Assembly: GCF_009834545.1 (NCBI RefSeq)
Contig: NZ_CP019427.1
Coordinates: 5,217,501-5,281,500 of the forward strand
Reading direction: 5' to 3'
DNA: 64,000 nt
DNA from: Pseudomonas sp. S04
GTDB lineage: Bacteria > Pseudomonadota > Gammaproteobacteria > Pseudomonadales > Pseudomonadaceae
The notes below the pieces were generated by a model. The model did no database searches, had not been told where the DNA came from, and saw only the letters and a list, made by a program, of their open reading frames with translations. How positions within the stretch are numbered: position 1 is the stretch's first letter; each line of letters begins with the position of its first letter. The position numbers were made by a program, and so were the translations under genes. Shown one piece after another: positions 50,080 through 59,187 of the stretch.

Positions 50080-52731
50080 ATGCACCTTCATCCAAGGCTT
50101 AGCACGCTCCTGTCGTGCACTTCCCTCTTGCTGCTCGCCAGTCCCGTCGTCGAGGCGGCTTGTAGCCTGCTCCCCGGCCCCGGTGATACCAGCCATACGT
50201 GCGCCAGTGGCACCAGCGGTCCACTCACCGACACCCTGGGCAACAACTCCCTGACCTTCCCGGCCAACGGCTCCGGCGTGATCAATGGCGACGTCACGTT
50301 CGGCGCCGGAGCGGACCGGGTGTTGATGGATTCCGGCACCATTGCCGGTTCGCTGGACCAGAGCGATGGCAGCGACTCCCTGGAGATCAACGCCGGACAG
50401 ATCACTGGCGCGGTCTACCAAGGCAACGGCATCGATGAGTTCAAAATGACCGGCGGGCAGATCCAGTCGCTGGCCCAGGGCGACGGTCGAGATCGTTTTC
50501 TGATGACCGCGGGCACCATCGTCGGGGCCTTCGAGGATGGCGATGTGGCGACGATGACCGGGGGCACCATCGGCCGCGTCGACATGAAACTCGATAACAA
50601 CATTTTTGATATGTCGGGGGGGCGGATTATCGGCAACCTGGTCACCGCGTTTGGCCGGGATACCATCACCGTGTCAGAGGGCTCGATCGGCGGCAACATC
50701 AGCACCAGCGGCGGCGATGACATCATCAGCGTTTCCGGCGGGGTAATTGCCGGGCAGATCCGCGCCAGCGCTGGCAACGACCGCTTCACCTGGGGCAACG
50801 GCGGACAGATCAACTCCGCCATCCTCATGGGTGACGGCGACGACAGTGCCCTGTTGAGCAATCTCTCCGAGAACACACTCGCCTCCACCCCCTCCGTGGA
50901 CGGTGGGCTGGGCACTGACCGCCTGAGCTTCGACAACAGCACCTCGGCAGGCGCCGCACGTTATGTCGGCTGGGAGTCAGTGAGCCTGGACAACCGCTCG
51001 CACTTTACCCTGGCGGGGGATTTTTTCCTCGGAGACAGCGCCAGCGCCACGGGCGTATTTGCCATTGACGGCAGCAGTACCCTAGCCGTGACCCAAGGCG
51101 CTATCCGCCCCTACACCGCCGGCCAACGGACGACACTGAGCAACGCCGGAATCATCGACATGACCAACGGCAGCAGCAGTGCCAGCGATGCACTGACCGT
51201 CCATGGCAACTACGTTGGCAACAACGGGCAACTGTTGCTGCAAACGGTGCTGGGTACCGACAACTCTGCCAGTGACAAGCTGGTGGTGTCCCAAGGCACC
51301 CTCAGTGGTAACACCCAACTGGGCATCACCAACCTCGGTGGCCTGGGCGGCTTGACCCGCCAGAACGGGATCGCAGTGGTGCAGGCCCAGAACGGCGCCA
51401 CCAGCAGCAGCGATGCCTTTGCCTTGAAGGGCTCGCTGTCTGCCGGTGCCTATCAGTACTACCTGTTCAAGGGCGGGGTCACCGCAGGCTCCGAGAACAA
51501 CTGGTACCTGCGCTCATCGGTGGTGGCAGTGCCGCCGCCGACCGTTCCACCCGTAGTTGTCCCACCGGTGGTGCCACCGGCCCCGCCACCGATCGAGCAG
51601 CCTGCGCCCGAGGTTGACCCGGATGAGCCCGCCGTCGAACCGCCGACCGCGCGGCCAGTAGCCCCCGTCGAGCCGAACCCGGTGCCGCCGCCACAAACCC
51701 TGGCCCAGACCTCGCCGACACCGGCCATCAGCACGCCGCCGATCCCCACGGCCGTGGCCGGCGCCGATCCGATTCCCCTGTATCGCCTGGAAGTCCCGGT
51801 GTATTCCGTGGTCCTCCCCGCCGCTCAGTTGCTGACGATACAAGCCCTCGGCACCTTCCATGACCGTCAGGGCGAGCAAAGCCTGCTGAGCGAAACCGGC
51901 GCCGTCCCTGCTGGCTGGGGCCGTATGTATGGCAGTAATCTGCAAAAAAGCTGGTCCGGCACTGTGGCCCCGAGCTTTGACGGCTCGCTCCAGGGCTTTC
52001 AGATTGGCCATGACCTGTATGCCTCGCAGACCAGCGGCGGACAGTTGCAACGCTTCGGTTTTTTTGTCGGCCACAGTCATCTGCAAGGCGACGTCGATGG
52101 GTTTGCCGAAGGCTTCGAGGATCGACGCTCGGGACGGGTCAAGCTCGACGGCGATCAGGTAGGCGCCTACTGGACCCTGGTCGACCCCAGCGGTTGGTAC
52201 CTCGATACCGTAGCGATGTGGTCGAGCCTGGACGGCGACAACCGCTCCGATCGCGGAGTCAAGATCGACACCGATGGCCATGCGCTGGCACTGTCCGTGG
52301 AGGCGGGATACCCGATTGCCGTCGCGCAAGACTGGGTGCTGGAGCCCCAGGTGCAGGTAATCAACCAGCAAATTGACCTGGACTCGCAGAACGACGGCAT
52401 CTCCAATGTCGCATTCGACTCCCAGGACTACTGGACCGGCCGCCTCGGTGCCCGCCTCAAGGGGCGGTTCGTGGCACAGGACATCCCGCTCGAGCCCTAT
52501 CTGCGGGCCAACCTGTGGAAAACTTTCGGCGGTTACGACACCGTCACCTATGACGACATCGATCGGATCAAGAGCGAGCATGAGTCTTCATCTGCGGATC
52601 TGGGCGTGGGCCTGGTGGCGAAGCTGTCTTCGAGTGTCAGCGTTTACATGGGGGCCGACTACAACACCCATCTGGACAGCAACGACCTGGACGGCGTCTC
52701 CGGCAATCTGGGCATGCGCATGAGCTGGTAG
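50080..52731 (+). CDS. Autotransporter with repetitive passenger and outer-membrane beta-barrel
   Basis: An 883-residue type Va secreted protein. A signal peptide (LLLLASPVVEA) is followed by a Cys-pair cap (ACSLLPG...HTC). A passenger of about 400 residues is built of roughly 20-22-residue beta-helix rungs with the pattern GGxIxGxxxxxxGxDxFxMxxG. Then comes a Pro/Val/Glu-rich linker (residues about 485-560) and a C-terminal barrel of about 290 residues ending in a terminal aromatic (GNLGMRMSW). The ATG at 50080 starts the signal peptide. No serine-protease or lipase motif was seen, so an adhesin or surface-structure role is likely. Confidence 0.88.
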   Translation: MHLHPRLSTLLSCTSLLLLASPVVEAACSLLPGPGDTSHTCASGTSGPLTDTLGNNSLTFPANGSGVINGDVTFGAGADRVLMDSGTIAGSLDQSDGSDSLEINAGQITGAVYQGNGIDEFKMTGGQIQSLAQGDGRDRFLMTAGTIVGAFEDGDVATMTGGTIGRVDMKLDNNIFDMSGGRIIGNLVTAFGRDTITVSEGSIGGNISTSGGDDIISVSGGVIAGQIRASAGNDRFTWGNGGQINSAILMGDGDDSALLSNLSENTLASTPSVDGGLGTDRLSFDNSTSAGAARYVGWESVSLDNRSHFTLAGDFFLGDSASATGVFAIDGSSTLAVTQGAIRPYTAGQRTTLSNAGIIDMTNGSSSASDALTVHGNYVGNNGQLLLQTVLGTDNSASDKLVVSQGTLSGNTQLGITNLGGLGGLTRQNGIAVVQAQNGATSSSDAFALKGSLSAGAYQYYLFKGGVTAGSENNWYLRSSVVAVPPPTVPPVVVPPVVPPAPPPIEQPAPEVDPDEPAVEPPTARPVAPVEPNPVPPPQTLAQTSPTPAISTPPIPTAVAGADPIPLYRLEVPVYSVVLPAAQLLTIQALGTFHDRQGEQSLLSETGAVPAGWGRMYGSNLQKSWSGTVAPSFDGSLQGFQIGHDLYASQTSGGQLQRFGFFVGHSHLQGDVDGFAEGFEDRRSGRVKLDGDQVGAYWTLVDPSGWYLDTVAMWSSLDGDNRSDRGVKIDTDGHALALSVEAGYPIAVAQDWVLEPQVQVINQQIDLDSQNDGISNVAFDSQDYWTGRLGARLKGRFVAQDIPLEPYLRANLWKTFGGYDTVTYDDIDRIKSEHESSSADLGVGLVAKLSSSVSVYMGADYNTHLDSNDLDGVSGNLGMRMSW

Positions 52732-52857
52732 ACGCCCCGCGCATAGTCACGGCCGCGCCAGGACATCCCGCCAGCCAGGCTTACGGGAATGCAAAAGTTT
52801 GCGCCTGTCCGACAAATTGTGTTCTTTGTGAACGCATTTGAACGCTAAGCTTGGCCT

Positions 52858-53484
52858 ATGGATGATTCAGATTATTTACGCCTGCTGACCATCGCGGCCG
52901 AGCAGGCCAACGCGTTCCTCTCCAATGCCCGCAAATGGGAGCGTGAGCGTTGGGTGTGCCAGCGCCTGTTGCAGGGCTTGAACATTCCTTACCGCGCCGA
53001 CGAGTTCAGCCCCGCCGGCGAGCCGCCCGACGTGCTGTTTCGCGAGGCCAATTTCGAAGTGTTCTTCGTTCTCGACGAAGGTCGGCGGCTCAATGACGAG
53101 TGGCGCGATGAACTGCAGCGCCGACGCAGCGCGTTCTCCTTGAGCCAGTTGGTGCGCCGCGAGGCCAAGCCCAAGCGGATTCCGGCCAACGAGTTTTTAC
53201 TCAGGCTGGCGCCGACCCTGCGCAAAAAAGCGCACAACTACAAAGAACGTGGCATGGACCTGGGTGAACTGGACATCATCGCTTTCGCCAGCCTCAAGCG
53301 TGAAGTGCTGGACCTCAACAGCCATTTCCCACCCCCCACCGAATACCTGCGCCAGGGCTGGCGCTCGCTCTCACTGGTAGGCCCGACCTTCGCCCGCGTG
53401 CTGTTCGCCCATCCCGACGCGCCGGACTTCCTGCGCAGTAACCTGGGGCGCAGTATCGTCTTCGACGTCGGGATCAGCCTGTGA
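52858..53484 (+). CDS. DUF1780 protein, putative PD-(D/E)xK-like
   Basis: A 208-residue soluble protein conserved in pseudomonads. It has WERERWVCQRLLQGLNIPYR, then a core GEPPDVLFREANFEVFFVLD that resembles a restriction-endonuclease-like PD...(D/E)x(K) arrangement, although the lysine is not in the usual place. The start codon gives an N-terminus MDDSDYLRLL. It overlaps the MOSC gene by 4 nt. Function unknown. Confidence 0.78.
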   Translation: MDDSDYLRLLTIAAEQANAFLSNARKWERERWVCQRLLQGLNIPYRADEFSPAGEPPDVLFREANFEVFFVLDEGRRLNDEWRDELQRRRSAFSLSQLVRREAKPKRIPANEFLLRLAPTLRKKAHNYKERGMDLGELDIIAFASLKREVLDLNSHFPPPTEYLRQGWRSLSLVGPTFARVLFAHPDAPDFLRSNLGRSIVFDVGISL

Positions 53485-54011
53485 GCCCGTTGCAGGAGCT
53501 GATTGCCGCGGTACCCCAGCAAGGCCGCGTGCGTTGGCTGGGCGTGCGCCCACAATCGCGCGGGCCGATGCTCGCGCTCGATGCCGTGGAAGCACGCTTG
53601 GAGGCCGGCCTGACGGGCGATCATGCGCGGCCCGGGGTGCGCAATGCGCGGCAGGTCACGCTGATCCAGTGGGAACACCTGGCCGTGATCAGTTCCTTGA
53701 TGGAACGCCCTGCAGACCAGCCGATCCAGCCCCAGGACTTGCGCCGCAATATTGTGGTCAGCGGGATCAATCTGTTCAGCCTCAAGGGCCGGCGCTTCCG
53801 AATTGGCCAGGCCATCTTCGAAACCACGGGCTGGTGCCAGCCCTGCACCAGGCTCGAACAGAACCTCGGCCCAGGGACTTTCCAGGCCGTGCGCGGCCAT
53901 GGCGGGATTACCGCGCGGGTGATACAAAGTGGCATCATTCGCCTGGATGACAGGCTGTGTGTCGAGCCCGTGCCAGTGAGCGGCTATGCTCCCTTCAATA
54001 CTGGCGGCTGA
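53481..54011 (+). CDS. MOSC-domain protein
   Basis: A 176-residue single MOSC domain. Features are LTGDHARPGVRNARQVTLIQWEHL, the LRRNIVVSGINLFSLKGRRFRIG block and a conserved TGWCQPCTRLE cysteine that could carry sulfur or bind molybdenum cofactor. The GTG start at 53481 overlaps the DUF1780 stop (GTGA). The substrate is unknown. Confidence 0.87.
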   Translation: MSPLQELIAAVPQQGRVRWLGVRPQSRGPMLALDAVEARLEAGLTGDHARPGVRNARQVTLIQWEHLAVISSLMERPADQPIQPQDLRRNIVVSGINLFSLKGRRFRIGQAIFETTGWCQPCTRLEQNLGPGTFQAVRGHGGITARVIQSGIIRLDDRLCVEPVPVSGYAPFNTGG

Positions 54012-54074
54012 CTTGGCCGTGCGCTGTAGCTTCTACACCTTTAGCAACGTCTATCTACCTGACGAGGCCTTGAT

Positions 54075-54248
54075 ATGACCAGCCGCCTGAACCCGGACGA
54101 CCAACAGCATGTCGAAGAGTACCTGCACCTGTCCCAGCACCAAGTCGAGCGCCGGCCTTTTCGGCCGTGGATGCTCCTGGTGATAGTCCTGGCGGTGACC
54201 ATTGGCCTGGGCCTGCTGAGCCGTTTTATCAGTTACCTGACGCTATGA
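54075..54248 (+). CDS. DUF3094 small membrane protein
   Basis: A 57-residue protein MTSRLNPDDQQHVEEYLHLS... with a polar N-terminal half, a basic VERRPFRPW stretch and one C-terminal membrane helix (MLLVIVLAVTIGLGLLSRFI). The ATG at 54075 follows GAGG. It resembles the DUF3094 family. The location, 60 nt before a type II NADH dehydrogenase gene, suggests co-expression only. Confidence 0.8.
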   Translation: MTSRLNPDDQQHVEEYLHLSQHQVERRPFRPWMLLVIVLAVTIGLGLLSRFISYLTL

Positions 54249-54308
54249 GCTGCGTGGCGCTCGCTCGGTTGACTGCACCGATTTCCTTTAGCCTTGCGAG
54301 ATATCCCC

Positions 54309-55607
54309 ATGACTCATCGTATTGTCATCGTTGGCGGCGGCGCCGGCGGTCTGGAGTTGGCTACCCGTCTGGGTAAGACTCTGGGCAAGCGTGGCACGGC
54401 CAGTGTGATGCTGGTCGACGCCAACCTGACCCACATCTGGAAACCGCTGCTGCATGAAGTGGCCGCCGGTTCGCTGAACTCTTCCGAAGACGAACTCAAC
54501 TATGTCGCCCAGGCCAAATGGAACCACTTCGAGTTCCAACTGGGGCGCATGAGCGGGCTCGATCGCGCGCAGAAGAAAATCCAGCTGGCCGCTACCTACG
54601 ACGAAGCCGGCCTGGAGCTGGTACCGGCTCGTGAAGTGTCCTACGACTCGTTGGTAATCTCGGTAGGCAGCACCACCAACGACTTCGGCACCCTGGGCGC
54701 GGCCCAGCACTGCCTGTTCCTCGACACCCGCAAACAGGCCGAGCGTTTCCACCAGCAACTGCTCAACCATTACCTGCGTGCCCATGCCGGACAGACCGAT
54801 AAGGTCGAGCAAATCAGCGTGGCCATCGTCGGCGCTGGCGCCACCGGTGTCGAGTTGGCCGCCGAACTGCACAACGCGGCCCATGAACTGGCCGCCTACG
54901 GCCTGGACCGGATCAAGCCGGAAAACATGCACATCACCCTGATCGAGGCTGGCCCCCGAGTGCTGCCGGCCCTGCCGGACCGGATCGGCGGTCCTGTGCA
55001 TAAAACCCTGGAGAAACTTGGGGTCAATGTCATGACCAACGCGGCGGTCAGCGAAGTGACGGCCGATAGCCTGATCACCGCCGATGGCAATGTAATCAAA
55101 GCCAGCCTGAAAGTCTGGGCGGCCGGGATCCGCGCACCGGGTTTCCTCAAGGATATCGACGGCCTGGAAACCAACCGCATCAACCAGCTGCAGGTATTGC
55201 CGACCCTGCAGACCACCCGCGACGAGAACATCTTCGCCTTCGGTGATTGCGCCGCCTGCCCGCAACCCGGGACTGATCGCAACGTGCCGCCGCGTGCCCA
55301 GGCTGCACACCAGCAGGCTTCGCTACTGGCCAAATCGTTGAAACTGCGGATCGAAGGCAAACCACTGCCCTCCTACAAGTACACCGATTACGGATCGTTG
55401 ATCTCGCTGTCGCGGTTTTCGGCTGTGGGTAACTTGATGGGCAACCTGACGGGCAGCGTGATGCTGGAGGGCTGGCTGGCGCGGATGTTCTACGTGTCGC
55501 TGTACCGCATGCACCAAGTGGCGCTGTACGGGCCGTTCCGCACGGCGATGCTGATGCTGGGCAGCAAGATTGGACGCGGCACCGAGCCACGCCTGAAATT
55601 GCACTGA
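54309..55607 (+). CDS. ndh: Type II NADH:quinone oxidoreductase
   Basis: A 432-residue flavoprotein that oxidises NADH and reduces quinone without pumping protons. Two dinucleotide-binding motifs, VIVGGGAGGLELA (FAD, about residues 5-17) and AIVGAGATGVELA (NADH, about 175-187), and the FAD-binding FAFGDCAACPQP are present. The C-terminal amphipathic region (FYVSLYRMHQVALYGPFRTA) anchors it to the membrane. The ATG at 54309 begins MTHRIVIVGG. Confidence 0.93.
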   Translation: MTHRIVIVGGGAGGLELATRLGKTLGKRGTASVMLVDANLTHIWKPLLHEVAAGSLNSSEDELNYVAQAKWNHFEFQLGRMSGLDRAQKKIQLAATYDEAGLELVPAREVSYDSLVISVGSTTNDFGTLGAAQHCLFLDTRKQAERFHQQLLNHYLRAHAGQTDKVEQISVAIVGAGATGVELAAELHNAAHELAAYGLDRIKPENMHITLIEAGPRVLPALPDRIGGPVHKTLEKLGVNVMTNAAVSEVTADSLITADGNVIKASLKVWAAGIRAPGFLKDIDGLETNRINQLQVLPTLQTTRDENIFAFGDCAACPQPGTDRNVPPRAQAAHQQASLLAKSLKLRIEGKPLPSYKYTDYGSLISLSRFSAVGNLMGNLTGSVMLEGWLARMFYVSLYRMHQVALYGPFRTAMLMLGSKIGRGTEPRLKLH

Positions 55608-55622
55608 GAACTCGATGTAACT

Positions 55623-55701
55623 CTTGCTCGCGATGACGGCAGCACATTCAACATCGACTGTGACTGATACACCGCTTTCGCGGGCAAGCCCGCTCCCACA
55701 T
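55623..55701. repeat. REP element pair after ndh
   Basis: CTTGCTCGCGATGACGGCAG and the diverged inverted arm GCTTTCGCGGGCAAGCCCGC (about 55672-55691) flank 45 nt. The sequence belongs to the family at 20735 and 30994 but the arms differ. Confidence 0.75.
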
Positions 55702-55740
55702 TAGAGGTCTGCGGCACGTCGGGATTTTGTGCAGGCAAAA

Positions 55741-55773
55741 AAAATCCCCGTATCTTTCGATACGAGGATTTTT
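55741..55773 (-). terminator. Distal terminator of the tRNA operon
   Basis: AAAATCC-CCGTAT-CTTTCG-ATACG-AGGATTTTT hairpin; the minus-strand exit is a run of T. It follows the last tRNA-Pro by 4 nt. Confidence 0.88.
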
Positions 55774-55777
55774 AATA

Positions 55778-55854
55778 TGGTCGGGGTAAGGGGATTCGAA
55801 CTCCTGACATCCTGCTCCCAAAGCAGGCGCGCTACCGGACTGCGCTATACCCCG
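55778..55854 (-). tRNA. tRNA-Pro (TGG), second copy
   Basis: A 77-nt cloverleaf starting CGGGGTATAGCGCAG with anticodon loop TTTGGGA (TGG), TTCGAAT T-loop and an encoded CCA. It is identical to the copy at 56032-56108 and is placed between two terminators. Confidence 0.97.
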
Positions 55855-55856
55855 GT

Positions 55857-55886
55857 AAAAAAAAGGCGACCTTTCCAAGTCGCCTT
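55857..55886 (-). terminator. Internal terminator of the tRNA operon
   Basis: The minus strand reads AAGGCGAC-TTGGAAAG-GTCGCCTT followed by T8. It lies between tRNA-Lys and the last tRNA-Pro, so the last gene is reached only by read-through or from another promoter. Confidence 0.9.
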
Positions 55887-55950
55887 CTTCGATCAGCGCT
55901 TTTGGCCTCTGATCTTAAGATTCGATTCCAGCGTTAACTGGTTTCAAAAA

Positions 55951-56026
55951 TGGTGGGTCGTGTGGGATTCGAACCTACGACCAATTGGTTAAAAGCCAAC
56001 TGCTCTACCAACTGAGCTAACGACCC
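55951..56026 (-). tRNA. tRNA-Lys (TTT)
   Basis: A 76-nt cloverleaf, GGGTCGTTAGCTCAGTTGG at the 5' end, anticodon loop CTTTTAA (TTT), GTTCGAAT T-loop and encoded CCA. Confidence 0.97.
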
Positions 56027-56031
56027 AAAAA

Positions 56032-56108
56032 TGGTCGGGGTAAGGGGATTCGAACTCCTGACATCCTGCTCCCAAAGCAGGCGCGCTACCGGACTGCGCT
56101 ATACCCCG
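56032..56108 (-). tRNA. tRNA-Pro (TGG), first copy
   Basis: A 77-nt cloverleaf with anticodon TGG and encoded CCA, identical to the copy at 55778-55854 including a few flanking bases. It is 5 nt from tRNA-Lys. Confidence 0.97.
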
Positions 56109-56117
56109 GTTTGAAAT

Positions 56118-56193
56118 TGGCTCCGTGACCAGGACTCGAACCTGGGACCCAATGATTAACAGTCATTTGCTCTACCGACTGAGCTATCACGGA
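56118..56193 (-). tRNA. tRNA-Asn (GTT)
   Basis: A 76-nt cloverleaf, TCCGTGATAGCTCAGTCGG at the 5' end, anticodon loop CTGTTAA (GTT), GTTCGAGT T-loop and encoded CCA. It is the first gene of the operon. Confidence 0.97.
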
Positions 56194-56281
56194 ACTACAT
56201 ATTTCAATCACAACATTTGAAGCTTTACTGCGTTCTCTTCGACCCGTTCGCATCGCTGCGTTCGTGTGTCTGAGGCGCGCT

Positions 56282-56309
56282 ATTCTACAACCTTAAACAC
56301 CTCTGTCAA
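56282..56309 (-). promoter_or_regulatory. Promoter of the tRNA operon
   Basis: Minus-strand TTGACA (56304-56309), 16-nt spacer, TAGAAT (56282-56287), then AGCGCGCCTC. The hexamers, spacer and GC-rich discriminator are the same as in the rrn promoter at 901-928, implying the same growth-rate/stringent control. Confidence 0.9.
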
Positions 56310-56440
56310 CCCCCTAAATTGCTTTCAAGACAATGATTTGCAACTTATTTCAGATTTCTACTTGGGGAGTGGAAACCCTTGGGGCGACTTACTGCGGGGC
56401 GCACTTTACAAGCCTTTTCCTTACAGTTCAACACCCTGTG

Positions 56441-56470
56441 AAAAAAAAGGCCCCGCAATGCGGGGCCTCT
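56441..56470 (-). terminator. Terminator of clpB
   Basis: AGGCCCCGC-AAT-GCGGGGCCT (about 56449-56469), with a minus-strand exit into eight T, about 23 nt after the clpB stop. Confidence 0.92.
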
Positions 56471-56492
56471 GCTCTTTTACGGCAATTACGCC

Positions 56493-59057
56493 TCAGTTGA
56501 ACACGATTTCGTCGTTCACCACGGTGGCCGTTACGCTGGTGCCTGGCAGGAAGCTGCCCGACAGAATCAGCTGGGCCAGCGGGTTTTCGATCCAGCGCTG
56601 GATCGCTCGCTTGAGTGGCCGTGCGCCATAGACCGGGTCGTAACCCACCGCGATCAACTTATCCAACGCTTCGCTACTCAGTTCCAGCTTCAGCTCACGC
56701 TCAGCCAGACGGCTGCGCAGGCGGCCCAACTGGATTTCAGTGATGCCGGCAATCTGATCACGGGCCAGAGGCTCGAAGATCACCACTTCGTCGATCCGGT
56801 TGATGAACTCCGGACGGAAGTGCGTCGACACCGCATCCATCACCGCGGCACGTTGCGCCTCACGATCACCCACCAGTTCCTGGATCTGTACCGAGCCCAG
56901 GTTGGACGTCATGACGATCACCGTATTACGGAAATCCACGGTGCGTCCGTGACTGTCGGTCAGGCGACCGTCTTCCAGCACTTGCAGCAATACGTTGAAC
57001 ACATCCGGGTGGGCCTTCTCGACCTCGTCCAGGAGGATCACCGAGTACGGCTTGCGACGTACCGCTTCGGTCAGGTAACCGCCCTCCTCGTAACCCACGT
57101 AGCCTGGTGGTGCCCCGATCAGCCGCGCCACGGAATGTTTCTCCATGAACTCGGACATGTCGATGCGCACCATCGACTCTTCCGTATCAAACAGGAACTC
57201 GGCCAGCGCCTTGCACAGCTCGGTCTTGCCCACGCCAGTCGGGCCGAGGAACATGAACGAACCACTTGGGCGGTTAGGGTCGGACAACCCGGCGCGCGAA
57301 CGCCGCACCGCGTTGGCCACAGCCACCACGGCCTCGTTCTGGCCGATCACACGTTGGTGCAACAGGCTTTCCATCTTCATCAGCTTGTCGCGCTCACCCT
57401 CGAGCATTTTCGACACCGGGATACCGGTCCATTTCGACACGACTTCGGCAATCTCTTCTTCAGTCACCTTGCTACGCAGCAACTGGTTTTCGCTCTTGCC
57501 ATGCTGGTCGACCATTTGCAGGCTGCGCTCCAGGTCCGGGATCACCCCGTACTGCAACTCGGCCATGCGATTCAGGTCACCTTTACGGCGGGCAGTTTCC
57601 AGCTCCTGGCGCGACTGCTCGATTTTCTGCTGGATCTGCGCAGAACCCTGCACTTCCGCTTTCTCCGAGGTCCAGATTTCCTCCAGGTCGGAATACTCGC
57701 GTTCCAGCCGGACAATCTCTTCCTGGAGTTTTTCCAGGCGCTTGATCGCCGCTTCGTCATCTTCTTTCTTCAGGGCCTGGGATTCGACCTTGAGTTGAAT
57801 CAGGCGCCGCTCCAGGCGATCCAGCACTTCGGGCTTGGAGTCGATTTCCATGCGAATGCGGCTGGCCGCTTCGTCGATCAGGTCGATGGCCTTGTCCGGC
57901 AACTGCCGGTCAGTGATATAGCGATGGCTCAGCTTGGCCGCCGCAATGATCGCACCGTCCGTGATCGCCACCTTGTGGTGAACCTCGTAGCGCTCTTTCA
58001 GGCCACGCAGGATAGCGATGGTGTCTTCCTCGCTTGGCTCATCCACCAGGACTTTCTGGAAGCGTCGCTCGAGGGCCGCGTCCTTCTCTATATATTGACG
58101 GTACTCGTTGAGCGTGGTCGCGCCGACGCAGTGCAACTCACCCCGGGCGAGGGCCGGCTTGAGCATGTTACCGGCATCCATCGAGCCTTCGCCTTTACCG
58201 GCGCCGACCATGGTGTGCAGTTCGTCGATGAACAGAATGATCTGCCCTTCCTGCTTCGACAGTTCGTTGAGCAGGCCTTTGAGGCGCTCTTCAAACTCGC
58301 CACGGTACTTGGCACCGGCAATCAGCGCGCCCATATCCAGCGACAGCAGGCGCTTGCCACGCAGGCCGTCTGGCACCTCACCATTGATGATGCGCTGGGC
58401 CAGGCCTTCGGCAATAGCGGTTTTACCCACACCCGGCTCACCGATCAGCACCGGGTTGTTTTTGGTCCGGCGCTGCAGGACCTGGATGGTCCGGCGAATT
58501 TCGTCATCACGACCGATCACCGGATCGAGCTTGCCGTCTTCGGCGCGCTTGGTCAGGTCGACCGTGTATTTATCCAGCGCCTGGCGCGATTCCTCGGCAT
58601 TCGGGTCGTTCACTGCTTCACCACCACGCAGGTTGGTGATCGCATTCTCCAGGGCTTTCTTGCTCACGCCCTGGCCGAGCAGCAACTTGCCGAGTTTGCT
58701 GTTCTCGTCCATGGCGGCGAGCAGCACCAGCTCGCTGGAGATGAACTGATCACCTTTTTGCTGGGCCAGGCGATCAGCCTGATTGAGCAGTCGCGCGAGG
58801 TCCTGCGACATGTTCACGTCGCCAGTCGGATTCTGGATTTTTGGCAATTGGTCGAGCTCTTTGCTCAACGCGCTGCGCAGGCTGTTGATGTCGAAGCCCA
58901 CTTGCATCAGCAGCGGCTTGATCGAGCCACCCTGCTGTTCAAGCAGTGCTTGCATCAGGTGCGCAGGTTCAATGCCCGGATGATCGAGGCCAACGGCCAG
59001 GGATTGGGCATCGGATAAGGCTAACTGCAATTTGCTGGTTAAACGGTCTATACGCAT
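56493..59057 (-). CDS. clpB: ClpB disaggregase
   Basis: An 854-residue Hsp100 hexameric chaperone that extracts proteins from aggregates with DnaK. It has the N-domain ([20 protein letters not shown]), AAA1 with [13 protein letters not shown] (about residue 205), the M-domain coiled coil (about 410-530), and AAA2 with [13 protein letters not shown] (about residue 605) and a C-terminal LIL...VNDEIVFN end. AAGGAAGG precedes the ATG. A sigma-32 promoter lies upstream and an intrinsic terminator downstream. Confidence 0.97.
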   Translation of the reverse strand: MRIDRLTSKLQLALSDAQSLAVGLDHPGIEPAHLMQALLEQQGGSIKPLLMQVGFDINSLRSALSKELDQLPKIQNPTGDVNMSQDLARLLNQADRLAQQKGDQFISSELVLLAAMDENSKLGKLLLGQGVSKKALENAITNLRGGEAVNDPNAEESRQALDKYTVDLTKRAEDGKLDPVIGRDDEIRRTIQVLQRRTKNNPVLIGEPGVGKTAIAEGLAQRIINGEVPDGLRGKRLLSLDMGALIAGAKYRGEFEERLKGLLNELSKQEGQIILFIDELHTMVGAGKGEGSMDAGNMLKPALARGELHCVGATTLNEYRQYIEKDAALERRFQKVLVDEPSEEDTIAILRGLKERYEVHHKVAITDGAIIAAAKLSHRYITDRQLPDKAIDLIDEAASRIRMEIDSKPEVLDRLERRLIQLKVESQALKKEDDEAAIKRLEKLQEEIVRLEREYSDLEEIWTSEKAEVQGSAQIQQKIEQSRQELETARRKGDLNRMAELQYGVIPDLERSLQMVDQHGKSENQLLRSKVTEEEIAEVVSKWTGIPVSKMLEGERDKLMKMESLLHQRVIGQNEAVVAVANAVRRSRAGLSDPNRPSGSFMFLGPTGVGKTELCKALAEFLFDTEESMVRIDMSEFMEKHSVARLIGAPPGYVGYEEGGYLTEAVRRKPYSVILLDEVEKAHPDVFNVLLQVLEDGRLTDSHGRTVDFRNTVIVMTSNLGSVQIQELVGDREAQRAAVMDAVSTHFRPEFINRIDEVVIFEPLARDQIAGITEIQLGRLRSRLAERELKLELSSEALDKLIAVGYDPVYGARPLKRAIQRWIENPLAQLILSGSFLPGTSVTATVVNDEIVFN

Positions 59058-59129
59058 TGGTCACCTTCCTTTTGAGCAGGCCGGAGCGATGGACACACCT
59101 AAATAGAGAAACCTGCCAGATACCCCACT

Positions 59130-59157
59130 AGATGCGGTCGATTCTGGAAGATTCAAG
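59130..59157 (-). promoter_or_regulatory. Sigma-32 heat-shock promoter of clpB
   Basis: Minus-strand CTTGAA (59152-59157), 14-nt spacer, CCGCATCT (59130-59137). The -10 matches CCCCATNT at 7 of 8 positions and the -35 is consensus. It lies between pgeF and clpB, about 73 nt from the start codon. Confidence 0.85.
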
Positions 59158-59187
59158 CGTCGTGCAGTTGATGCAGGTCAGGAGAGT

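Noticed and set aside
56820..59018. A 732-codon open frame antisense to clpB
   Set aside because: It lies wholly within clpB, has low-complexity His/Gln/Leu/Val-rich composition from reverse-reading GC-rich codons, no Shine-Dalgarno and no family motif.
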